Of a stretch of 54,214 bases of DNA, positions 26,116 through 33,740 are shown one piece after another (position 1 is the stretch's first letter; every line of letters begins with the position of its first letter). The notes beneath the pieces are model-generated. The model was given only the letters and a program-made list of their open reading frames with translations. It did no database searches and had not been told where the DNA came from. A program made the position numbers and the translations under genes. Location: positions 1 through 54,214 of the IMG/VR virus record IMGVR_UViG_3300047554_000765; one strand, given 5' to 3'. The stretch comes from a virus.

Positions 26116-26850
26116 CTAGGCGTACTTGTTGCCCTTTTCCCATTCGATTTTCTGCTCTGCTTGAGCAGCTCGAACTTCTTTAATTTCGGCTTCCCAAGCG
26201 GCTTTTTTGTCATCTGAATAGGTCGCGTCTGCGAAGTCCCAGAAGGAGACCATGGTGTAGCGGGTACCCTCGGTGATTTCTTTTACACCGTGGATATTCT
26301 CTACTCCACCAGGAAAGCAAATATATGAGTAGGCAGCTGGCTTAAATTCAATATCATGCTCTGGGAAGTAAAGGGTTCCGCCCTCGTAGTTGTCATTTAG
26401 GTAGAGAATTCCCACATACTTGTTGATCTCGAATGCATTAGGGGTTCCGTCGAAATCAGAGTTGTCCGAGTGTGGGGCTGCAAAGCCGCCAACATCCCAT
26501 TTTTGAGCATGTGATGTGTTTGCTGTAACCTCTCGTTCAAACACTAGCTCAATGGCTTCTTGAAACTTCTGACGAAGATGCTCAAAAAACATAGGAGGTA
26601 GAGAGTAATCTGCTAGCCGAGGATCGTCTGGGTGAATTCCCATTCCAGAAGATCCATAGAAGGCAATGTCTCCCCATTCGGAAGAATATGATTCTACATA
26701 GTCAATTATGCTTTTAGCTGCGTCTGGGGTCACAAAGTTTGGAATCTCTACAATTCTATTTTGTGGAATGCCTAGCTCACCCTTTACATTGGGTTCGTCC
26801 TTGTAGGTAATAAACGTATCTTTGTTGATTGTTTCAAGATATAAAGACAT
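26116..26850 (-). CDS. Fe(II)/2OG oxygenase, prolyl-4-hydroxylase-like (1)
   Basis: A 244-residue dioxygenase with the double-stranded beta-helix motif set: H127-S-D129, YLNDNYEGGTLYFP, distal H187 (NIHGV) and R197 for 2-oxoglutarate (GTRYTMVSF). The YLND-x-YEGG-x-L block is typical of phage and bacterial prolyl-4-hydroxylase-like proteins. A charged helix of about 35 residues is added at the C-terminus. It starts one base into the previous stop. The substrate is not shown by sequence; the nearby collagen-like fibres are the obvious candidates. Confidence 0.92.
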   Translation of the reverse strand: MSLYLETINKDTFITYKDEPNVKGELGIPQNRIVEIPNFVTPDAAKSIIDYVESYSSEWGDIAFYGSSGMGIHPDDPRLADYSLPPMFFEHLRQKFQEAIELVFEREVTANTSHAQKWDVGGFAAPHSDNSDFDGTPNAFEINKYVGILYLNDNYEGGTLYFPEHDIEFKPAAYSYICFPGGVENIHGVKEITEGTRYTMVSFWDFADATYSDDKKAAWEAEIKEVRAAQAEQKIEWEKGNKYA

Positions 26851-27635
26851 TAGTGATCAATACCTTTCAGGTTGTAGCGTCCAGAATTTCGCTCTACACG
26901 TTCGCGTTCTTTTTCCATTTCGGCCCAGGCTTCGTGGCCGTATTTTGCTTGACCATCCCGCCACTCCTGAGTGCCTTCAAACTCGTACTGCCAGAAAGAT
27001 CGTACGAAGTACTTCTGACCAGCGGTAGTTTTATTAACACCGTGGTAGTAAGGAGCTCGAGAGGGAAACACTAGGACGTCTCCCGCCTGAGGCTTATGCA
27101 TGAAGAACTCTACGTCTGTTCCTTCTTCGTTGAGGACCTTAAAGCAGATTTCTCCACCCTCGTAATCTCCATTTAGATACATGGTGCATGTCATAACTGG
27201 CTTGTCTCCAGGGGCGTCTGCGCGCTCCTGCTGAAAGTCTGTGTGATAGAACATACCCACGTTAGTGTCTGCTCCACCATCTGTTTTGTACATGCAGATA
27301 GCAGGGGCAGTGAACTTCCAGTTGGGAATGCTGTCAGTGAAATACGTATCGTGATAGTGCTTAGTTGCTGTATAGAAAGCTTGCATAATTTTCTTTGCAG
27401 CTGGGGTCAGATCTTTGTCTGAGTTTATTAGCGTTTCGTACCATTCGGCAGGGGCAGGGAACTCACTAAACGTGTGGTTTTTCACCTTTACAGTTGTTAG
27501 ATCACCAAATGTGAACCACTGACGCCACTCACTATTGTTTTTGTGATATTCAATAACCTCTTCTGGGTTTTCATATAGACCACGATAAACGATTACATTT
27601 GGATATAGCTCAATAATCTCCACTAGATTCCACAC
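26850..27635 (-). CDS. Fe(II)/2OG oxygenase, prolyl-4-hydroxylase-like (2)
   Basis: A 261-residue member with H131-T-D133, YLNGDYEGGEICF, H198 (YYHGV) and K208 as the likely 2OG-binding base (GQKYFVRSFW). The HxD to distal-His spacing is longer than in neighbour 1 because of an insert near 165-178. It overlaps the upstream gene by 13 bases and is followed directly by gene 1, so the group is one translation-coupled unit. Confidence 0.92.
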   Translation of the reverse strand: MWNLVEIIELYPNVIVYRGLYENPEEVIEYHKNNSEWRQWFTFGDLTTVKVKNHTFSEFPAPAEWYETLINSDKDLTPAAKKIMQAFYTATKHYHDTYFTDSIPNWKFTAPAICMYKTDGGADTNVGMFYHTDFQQERADAPGDKPVMTCTMYLNGDYEGGEICFKVLNEEGTDVEFFMHKPQAGDVLVFPSRAPYYHGVNKTTAGQKYFVRSFWQYEFEGTQEWRDGQAKYGHEAWAEMEKERERVERNSGRYNLKGIDH

Positions 27636-28306
27636 TGGCTTTCATGGGAAAGAATTGTCCAGAAGAATGGGCAAGTATACCGAGTTCCAGAGGTTATCTC
27701 CGTAACTCCATGAATGTAATTCATGTCCCCTGGGAAGAAGTATGCAGCTCCGGCCTTTGGCTTAAACTGAATCCCTTGGTTAGGGAAGTAAAGCTCTCCA
27801 CCTTCATAGTCGTCATTTAAGTAGAAAAGACCCGCGATATCGTAGTAGGGAAAATCATTTGGCTTTCCACGATCTTCGCCTTCGTGCAGCTCTTTGTCTG
27901 CGTGAGGCATCTGAAGCTGACCTGGAAGCCAGCGGACCAGTGCTGGTGAAGTAGGGACGGCGTCTACTTTAAAGAACGCGTCTACTTCTTTCTTTAGTCG
28001 GTCAACCATTCCGTTAATTACTATCGGAATGTTTGGATCTACTGCACGAATGGTGTCATATGTTGCAACGCGATCTTTCCAGTAGCCCGAGTCGTAGATT
28101 ACCGTACCCTCTTCGTTATAGTGGGTCTCGGTCACGTCCCATGATGTGTTTCCTCTGATGAACTCGTTTAAAGTAGTCAGCTCTTCAGAGGTCATAAAGT
28201 TTTCTCGAGTCTGGATATTTGCGGGATCATTGCCAAAAAATCCAGATGGAGTAATTGACACCCTGTTGTCTCGCCTAGAGTTTTGATAATCTACAATCGG
28301 TTCCAT
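27623..28306 (-). CDS. Fe(II)/2OG oxygenase, prolyl-4-hydroxylase-like (3)
   Basis: A 227-residue protein with H135-A-D137, FYLNDDYEGGELYFP, H199 (YIHGV) and R209 (GTRYTCPFFW). The N-terminal 120 residues are unlike those of the other copies and may give substrate specificity. AGGAT precedes the ATG. A 16-base gap separates it from the unknown gene upstream. Confidence 0.92.
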   Translation of the reverse strand: MEPIVDYQNSRRDNRVSITPSGFFGNDPANIQTRENFMTSEELTTLNEFIRGNTSWDVTETHYNEEGTVIYDSGYWKDRVATYDTIRAVDPNIPIVINGMVDRLKKEVDAFFKVDAVPTSPALVRWLPGQLQMPHADKELHEGEDRGKPNDFPYYDIAGLFYLNDDYEGGELYFPNQGIQFKPKAGAAYFFPGDMNYIHGVTEITSGTRYTCPFFWTILSHESQCGI

Positions 28307-28322
28307 ACTTATATCCTACCTA

Positions 28323-29054
28323 TTACTCGTACACTCGTCTGGTCCAGACCTCTTTTTGATAAACGCCACCATCTGGAACACGATATTTTTTACTATTTGC
28401 GTTGTTGTCCATTGCCATCTTCATGTATGGAACTTTGTCATCAACCTCTGATTCCCAGTCTTCGCGCTTAAATGGCAACATTTGAGCGTAAGGTGTTCCG
28501 GCTGGTAGTACTCCAGTAAAACCCTTTACGACAAAAAATGGCATGGTGCCTGGAAGGTTGACTTTGTCGTTGTCAATAATGCCACTAGTTGTTAAAAATG
28601 GAAGCTCGAACCGATTAAATGGCTGAGTATATAGAACGCTATATCCTTCAGGAACTTCTACGGCCCAATCAGACCACCAAGCAAAGTGAACCTCGTGGTA
28701 ACCCATTGGCGGGGTGAACTGAGGCATCGGTGGTCGGTTTTGGATAAAATCTTTATTTTGAGGATCTAGAACTTTTACCTTGATGGTTCCATTTTCTTCA
28801 TAAAATTCGATGTCACATGGGGTTCGGTAGACATATCCTGTTCCCATGATGTCAAACACTGCCGGGCAAGCCTTCCAAGTCGGAATTTTACCGCCAACAA
28901 AAGGGTCTTTCCAATACTCGCCATCAGGTTTAATAGCAAAACGATCTGCTTTTCGATACCACTCCGGGATAGTTTTAATAGTTGGCTTTGGTGCAGATGG
29001 ACTATCCGCGGTAAGCCACGGCCTATTCTTGATAAACCTAATCAGTTGTTTCAA
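28323..29054 (-). CDS. Unknown protein within the oxygenase operon (paralogue 1)
   Basis: A 243-residue protein with no recognised catalytic motif. It shares a core with the next gene upstream: a Trp segment followed by a strand (WAVEVPEGYSVLYTQP), a conserved Pro-x-Asn-(R/Q)-Phe, then PF...GI-x-(D/N), and (V/I)LPAGTP-x-A-x-(M/I)LP. The pattern suggests a cupin/jelly-roll-like or beta-barrel protein. It is probably a DUF6065-like family, but I cannot confirm the name. Embedded between oxygenases and overlapping its neighbour by 17 bases, it may take part in the same modification pathway. Confidence 0.7.
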   Translation of the reverse strand: MKQLIRFIKNRPWLTADSPSAPKPTIKTIPEWYRKADRFAIKPDGEYWKDPFVGGKIPTWKACPAVFDIMGTGYVYRTPCDIEFYEENGTIKVKVLDPQNKDFIQNRPPMPQFTPPMGYHEVHFAWWSDWAVEVPEGYSVLYTQPFNRFELPFLTTSGIIDNDKVNLPGTMPFFVVKGFTGVLPAGTPYAQMLPFKREDWESEVDDKVPYMKMAMDNNANSKKYRVPDGGVYQKEVWTRRVYE

Positions 29055-29772
29055 TTGTCATTCCTGTCACTGGACATGTTACTGTCTTTAGTTTGATGTT
29101 TTTAGACTCGTGCTGTCCCATCGAGCTGCCGTCATAGTTTATGGCATCTCGGTACATCCTTGACCAATCGCCTCTTGCATTCTTCTCTTGAGCTGCTTCT
29201 CCATATTTCCTAAGCTCATCCCAGTACTCGAACGGTAAGTCACCTTCGGTAATTTCCATTTGATAGTCGTTCTGAAGACTGCCAACAGAAATCGGCAAAA
29301 TTACTGCCACTGGAGTGCCTGCAGGAATGACAATCTCCCTGTGTGGCTCCGTAATCTTTACGGCTAGTGGATACTCGCCCTTATAGAAGGATGTGCTTAG
29401 TAAAGTTGTGAATGACTGGATGCCCCTAATAAATTGGTTTGGTACTGGCATGGTCATCATTGAAACGTCTGGATCTGTGTTAACAACTAATCCCGTATAG
29501 AAGCTAATAGTTCCTTGGCCTCGCCCCGTGTAGGCGATTTCGCTGCCCTCAAGAATGGTCACGTTGTCTGGGGACGGGGTCTCTTCTCCGTTCCAGATAG
29601 CTCGAATATCCCTATCAAAAGAAATTGCCCAGCCTAGAGAGTTTGTTAGGGTGACCGGAAAGCACATATAAGCATGCTTCTCGGGAGTGTTATCCATCCA
29701 TGTTCGAGTAGCCTTTACTTGCTCTACTGTGGCGGATTCTTTTCGTAGTCGTCTTACAGAAATAGTCTTCAT
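29038..29772 (-). CDS. Unknown protein within the oxygenase operon (paralogue 2)
   Basis: A 244-residue relative of 28323-29054 (YTGLVVNTDPDVSMMTMPVP, then PNQFIRGIQSF, and IPAGTPVAVILPI). The N-terminal WMDNTPEKHAYMCFP and the C-terminal tail with CPVTGM are specific to this copy. A His/Asp metal set is not apparent, so it is not a typical oxygenase. Function unknown; the conserved order with 2OG genes is the only clue. Confidence 0.7.
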   Translation of the reverse strand: MKTISVRRLRKESATVEQVKATRTWMDNTPEKHAYMCFPVTLTNSLGWAISFDRDIRAIWNGEETPSPDNVTILEGSEIAYTGRGQGTISFYTGLVVNTDPDVSMMTMPVPNQFIRGIQSFTTLLSTSFYKGEYPLAVKITEPHREIVIPAGTPVAVILPISVGSLQNDYQMEITEGDLPFEYWDELRKYGEAAQEKNARGDWSRMYRDAINYDGSSMGQHESKNIKLKTVTCPVTGMTIETTD

Positions 29773-30521
29773 TAGTTCCCTGTTTCAACCATAAATTGTG
29801 GGCGATGGAACTTATCCGAAAAGTCGAGCATAGTAACCATAGAGTATTTGGTACCAGAAATTACTGGCATTGCTCGGTGCGGATACATGTAATTAGACGG
29901 GAAGATATATAGATCTCCAGCCTTTGGCTTGATAGACACGTTCTGTAGCCTAAACGAAAGCTCTCCACCCTCGTAGTCGTCGTTAGGAAACGCAACTAGC
30001 GAGGTGACACAGTTGTACGAAAACCCATGGTCATGGTGTTCTTGGAAGTGCTGTCCTGGACCGTACTTAATAAAGTTGGTTGCTTCCCAGTAGCGAAGCT
30101 CTCCGATGTTATACATCTTTGTGTAGTGCTTGACGGCCTGAAGCTGACGGTAATGAGTGTCGTCCCAGAGATCAGCTAACTTCTTGGCAGCTTCAGATGT
30201 ATCATTCTGAATGTCTGTCTTTTTGTACTTAAAATCGAAGCAGTCGCGATACTCTGGCATCTTTACACCGTAACCAACCAAGGCCTCTTCGTACTTGTAT
30301 CGGTTGCTAGGGTCTAGCAATACATCTTCTAGTCGATCAATTACATTCATTGATTTAGGTAGAACATCTTCATAGACCCAGATGCCACTGCTCGGGGCTA
30401 CCTCCCTAGCGTCTGACCAGGTTTTTTCTTGAATCTCGTACCAAGCCATGAGGCGATCATTGTGTGAAGCAATTTCTTGCTTCATCTGGTCAGTAGGCTC
30501 GCTAACGTGTTGGTTTTGCAT
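29772..30521 (-). CDS. Fe(II)/2OG oxygenase, prolyl-4-hydroxylase-like (4)
   Basis: A 249-residue protein with a His cluster around the metal motif (EHHDHGF, H162-x-D164), AFPNDDYEGGELSF, distal H215 (YPHRA) and K225 (GTKYSMVTM). Lys as the 2OG-binding base is the classical P4H residue. The YGPGQHF block before the HxD motif matches gene 5 (YEGSGTHF), so 4 and 5 form a subfamily. The stop overlaps the next start by one base. Confidence 0.92.
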   Translation of the reverse strand: MQNQHVSEPTDQMKQEIASHNDRLMAWYEIQEKTWSDAREVAPSSGIWVYEDVLPKSMNVIDRLEDVLLDPSNRYKYEEALVGYGVKMPEYRDCFDFKYKKTDIQNDTSEAAKKLADLWDDTHYRQLQAVKHYTKMYNIGELRYWEATNFIKYGPGQHFQEHHDHGFSYNCVTSLVAFPNDDYEGGELSFRLQNVSIKPKAGDLYIFPSNYMYPHRAMPVISGTKYSMVTMLDFSDKFHRPQFMVETGN

Positions 30522-30529
30522 GTAATCCC

Positions 30530-31273
30530 TTAGTACTTCAGCTTATACTCTTGAATGATTGGGGAAACCTTGTGGTTGACATCACCGCGGTCGTTGTAGT
30601 CAGTCATGATCACAACAGCATATTTTGTTCCAGAAATCATATCCTGTGAAGCGTGCTCATAGATGTAGGTTGATGGGAACACGACTACGTCTCCAGCTTT
30701 TGGTTTGATAGATAGACCATCCATTCGAGGGAACCAGATTTCTCCGCCCTCGTAGTCATCGTTCAAATACACAACTACTGAAACAGTACAGACATATGTA
30801 GGTCCGTGGTCAGCGTGTACCTTGAAGTGAGTTCCTGATCCTTCGTACTTTACGAAGTTAAAAGCCTCGTATGAGCAGATTCCTACTCCCCAGTAGCGGC
30901 CGTAGTCATCTACACACTGGCGAACTGCCTGGAACACGGCTTCGTGTACGTCATACAGCTCGGCGTTGTGCTCATTACGTGGGCCTAGTCCGGTGGAGTT
31001 GATTTTAAAGTCTTGTGCATTTCGGGCACTAACATCCACTTCGGCAGAAGAAGTGACCTTTGCTCCCTGCCAGCGATATCGTCCAGTACCATCTAGATTT
31101 TTTTCTAGGGTCTCGATGTAGTGTTGACCCTGCTCTTTAGTAATTGCGCCACTGTAGACATTGATTCCTACGGCTGGGTTGGTTACTGTAATAGCTGGGT
31201 TAGTGGTGGCCTGTCGTTCAGGCATGCGATTAGATGCGGTCTCTGACCTGTCTTTAGTGAACCAATCATTCAT
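30530..31273 (-). CDS. Fe(II)/2OG oxygenase, prolyl-4-hydroxylase-like (5)
   Basis: A 247-residue sister of gene 4: H153-A-D155 (KVHADHGP), VYLNDDYEGGEIWFP, H207 (YEHAS) and K217 (GTKYAVVIM). A -10 TATCAT on the - strand seven bases before the ATG, and the 33-base gap from the previous gene, suggest an internal promoter giving a leaderless mRNA for the downstream oxygenases. Substrate inferred only. Confidence 0.92.
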   Translation of the reverse strand: MNDWFTKDRSETASNRMPERQATTNPAITVTNPAVGINVYSGAITKEQGQHYIETLEKNLDGTGRYRWQGAKVTSSAEVDVSARNAQDFKINSTGLGPRNEHNAELYDVHEAVFQAVRQCVDDYGRYWGVGICSYEAFNFVKYEGSGTHFKVHADHGPTYVCTVSVVVYLNDDYEGGEIWFPRMDGLSIKPKAGDVVVFPSTYIYEHASQDMISGTKYAVVIMTDYNDRGDVNHKVSPIIQEYKLKY

Positions 31274-31306
31274 AGCACCTATGATACATAAGTTTTTTAC
31301 TTTTTG

Positions 31307-31903
31307 CTAGTTTTTGCCATATTTTTCAATATATTTTGGACTTAAGTTGTAGGAGTCAGAGTCACCCAAAACTCCCATCTTCTCCAGCTCATAGATATAG
31401 TCTGGACCTTCGGTAAAATACCAGTGATCGCTCGGGCAGAAATGAAACATAACCACCTCTACCCTATTATTCTCTGAGTCGGGCATATCATTTCTCCAAT
31501 GAGAGTCGTAACCTCCCATGAATGCGAGGGCCTGACCCTCTCCAAAAATAAATTCCTCATTCTCCACCACGACCCCCCAAGGTGTTCTTGCAGATAAGCA
31601 GTAGTCAATAGTGTATGTAGATGCGTTATTATCTTTATGCGCTGGTAGTTTGGATGTTGGTCTATTGTAATCAAGATACGCTGCGTAGCTTGGTTCTAGA
31701 GTTTTATCGGCAAAAATTTCCCTAGCCACTTGTTGTAGTTTTTTACTGAAGTACGTGTCAAGCTCTGTAAATCGCTTAACACCCCTATCTCTCTTAGAGT
31801 CTACCCAAGAGCGACCCGCCTCATCGCCATTGACTAGGTTTTTTAGTGCTTGGTGATCTTCTATCGTAAATAGATTTTCAAGTATTTTAGGTTGAAAGTG
31901 CAT
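31307..31903 (-). CDS. Divergent Fe(II)/2OG oxygenase-like protein (6)
   Basis: A 198-residue protein lacking the YEGG block but carrying H89-K-D91 (AHKDNN), distal H135 (YDSHWR) and R147. Its middle segment (TPWGVVVENEEF, then ALAFMGGYDSH) matches gene 7 at 32885 (ESWGLIIDDEEF, VLFMGQQQTH). These two are therefore a separate oxygenase branch that flanks the GT60-like gene on both sides. It is two bases downstream of that gene. Confidence 0.8.
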   Translation of the reverse strand: MHFQPKILENLFTIEDHQALKNLVNGDEAGRSWVDSKRDRGVKRFTELDTYFSKKLQQVAREIFADKTLEPSYAAYLDYNRPTSKLPAHKDNNASTYTIDYCLSARTPWGVVVENEEFIFGEGQALAFMGGYDSHWRNDMPDSENNRVEVVMFHFCPSDHWYFTEGPDYIYELEKMGVLGDSDSYNLSPKYIEKYGKN

Positions 31904-31905
31904 TT

Positions 31906-32916
31906 TTAAATCAGCTTAAACGCTGGCCCCTCTCTGAAACTCTGTGCATGCCTGTCGTACTCTAGTTTGTCATAATTTGGATCGTACTCACACCATTTTG
32001 GATCTAATCCAGAGAACTCGCAGTATTTTTGAATACACTCTTTGCTTGCTTCGGATGTCCTACCAGATAGTAAATTATTGAGTTTTATCATGGTTTCGTC
32101 AGATTGTTGCCAAAAAGCTTCTTTATTTAGGTCGCTCCATGGGCGGTGAGTTGTCATTCTCGAGAGCTGCTCTTTTGGGTATTCTTTTACCGTGTCATGG
32201 TAATACATAATCACTGGACTTGCAAACATCCGCCACCCAGCGCACCAAGTTTTTACCGTCATATAAATTTCTTCTGCATGGTAGTTAATCTCTGGGTCTA
32301 AAGGAACCTCTTTTACGTAATCCTTATTTGCAAACACCCAGCTGTATTGAAGGTAAGTTTCTTCTACTACGTCATTTACATCTTCTACTGGGAATTGGCT
32401 TGACCAGCCATAGCCCGGGACGTAGTCCTTATCTAATACACCTCTACGATAATTTAAGGTTCTCCCCCTAGCTGTGTTAATTAACGCCTCTCCTTCGCTC
32501 GAGTAAAAAATCTCTGGAGCTGCAAAGGTTAAAACTGGCTTGTCGCTATAAGAATAGGCTTTTTTATATTCGAATATGGCAAGTTCATCCCATGAATTAG
32601 CAAATCTATTGTGACCGCAGGTATAGAGTATGTAGTCATACGGCTTATCTACTTCAGTAGTTTTGTGTCTAGACCAGAGCACACCACGGTACTCCGAGAG
32701 ATCATACTTTCTATAAATAAGTTGGTCTGACGGGATAAAACTTAGGTCTGCATGAAGGCTATCTAGGGGTTGTTCGGAGACAATAGAAAATATAAGACGG
32801 GTTGGATTACTTGCTTTTTCGTAGCAGTCTTTTACTGACTCAGCCAGATACTTTTCTCGATATGCAATCATCGAAACAAGTATTTTAGGTTCGTTTAATG
32901 TATCCTGGTATGTCAT
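31906..32916 (-). CDS. GT60-like (Skp1 Gnt1-type GlcNAc) glycosyltransferase
   Basis: A 336-residue protein resembling the GlcNAc-transferase family of Skp1 Gnt1, the enzyme that in Dictyostelium adds GlcNAc to a hydroxyproline. Matching regions are the N-terminal KILVSMIAYREKYLAESVKD, then GVLWSRHKTTE (the GPCWAR-type block), YILYTCGHNRFANSWDEL, HAEEIYMTVKTWCAGWRMF (213-231), and a His at 240. Known members have Asp-x-His where this protein has C100-G101-H102, so the metal site is altered. It overlaps the upstream oxygenase by 32 bases and is followed by another, an arrangement that supports hydroxylation followed by glycosylation. Donor and acceptor are inferred. Confidence 0.72.
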   Translation of the reverse strand: MTYQDTLNEPKILVSMIAYREKYLAESVKDCYEKASNPTRLIFSIVSEQPLDSLHADLSFIPSDQLIYRKYDLSEYRGVLWSRHKTTEVDKPYDYILYTCGHNRFANSWDELAIFEYKKAYSYSDKPVLTFAAPEIFYSSEGEALINTARGRTLNYRRGVLDKDYVPGYGWSSQFPVEDVNDVVEETYLQYSWVFANKDYVKEVPLDPEINYHAEEIYMTVKTWCAGWRMFASPVIMYYHDTVKEYPKEQLSRMTTHRPWSDLNKEAFWQQSDETMIKLNNLLSGRTSEASKECIQKYCEFSGLDPKWCEYDPNYDKLEYDRHAQSFREGPAFKLI

Positions 32917-33688
32917 TTATAAAATCCTCGTCCACCACGGAACACTGCGAACATCCATTTGGTGTGCATATATAGTTTTCTGGTGGAATTCCATCAAACC
33001 TAGGGGCATGTCCTCGATATTCATAGTATCTAATATCACCATCAAGTTTATAGATATCCATCGTTTCACGGAGTTCTTTATCTTGATTTGGATCATAAGC
33101 GTCTAAGTCATATAGCCAGTGTTCTGGTCCAACAAATAAAGCAAACATAAGAGTAACATAGGCGTCTGGATTATCCACTGGATAGGGTGGACGAGAGTGT
33201 GTTTGTTGCTGTCCCATGAAGAGAACGCCACTGTTTGGAGATTCATCAAACTCCTCATCATCAATGATTAGCCCCCAACTTTCAATTCCCGGAGACTCTA
33301 TGCATATGTCCATGGTGTACTGGGTCCCCGGCTGGTCCATATGCTCCCATAGATAGGGGGTGGCTCCTTTGTGTTGTTGATATCTTGCAAACCATATAAT
33401 TTTCAGTCTTAGATCTGACCTACCCCAGGACTCTGAAGCAAGTGTGCGCAGGTGGTTCCAGATATGCTCTGGCATATCAACCTCTACGGTCCAGCGACCA
33501 GTTATCGTGTGGTATTGAGCTCCACCGTACTGTTCGTCTGTTTCTGGCCCCCAATTAGCGTTCTTTTTTAGAAGAAACTTTATTTCTTCTAACATTTCTT
33601 CAGAAAAAATATTTTTCTTTTGGAATGCAGGAACACCCTCGGGAAGTGGCCATTTAATGTTTGGGCTATTGTCTGCTGTTACTGGCAT
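32885..33688 (-). CDS. Divergent Fe(II)/2OG oxygenase-like protein (7)
   Basis: A 267-residue relative of gene 6 with H116-M-D118 (WEHMDQP) and distal H164 (QTHSRPPYP); a clear 2OG-binding Arg is not evident. The C-terminal tail contains CTPNGCSQC, three Cys that could bind metal. It is the first gene after the bidirectional-looking terminator at 33705 and precedes the GT60-like gene, whose ATG lies inside its 3' end. AGGA precedes the start. Confidence 0.78.
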   Translation of the reverse strand: MPVTADNSPNIKWPLPEGVPAFQKKNIFSEEMLEEIKFLLKKNANWGPETDEQYGGAQYHTITGRWTVEVDMPEHIWNHLRTLASESWGRSDLRLKIIWFARYQQHKGATPYLWEHMDQPGTQYTMDICIESPGIESWGLIIDDEEFDESPNSGVLFMGQQQTHSRPPYPVDNPDAYVTLMFALFVGPEHWLYDLDAYDPNQDKELRETMDIYKLDGDIRYYEYRGHAPRFDGIPPENYICTPNGCSQCSVVDEDFINDIPGYIKRT

Positions 33689-33704
33689 TATCTCGTCCTA
33701 AAAG

Positions 33705-33736
33705 AATAGAGGGGTAGATTTCTCTACCCCTCTATT
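33705..33736 (-). terminator. Strong hairpin terminator between FN3 and oxygenase genes
   Basis: A perfect 14-bp stem (33705-33718 with 33723-33736) with a 4-base loop. On the - strand it is followed by CTTTTA, and on the + strand by TTTTA-type bases, so it could act in both directions. It separates the fibre genes 40390-33741 from the modification genes 33688-26116. Confidence 0.85.
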
Positions 33737-33740
33737 TTAC

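Noticed and set aside
26095-26120. Inverted repeat CCTAGT/ACTAGG as a terminator
   Set aside because: No T tract follows on either strand, so it is not counted as an intrinsic terminator.
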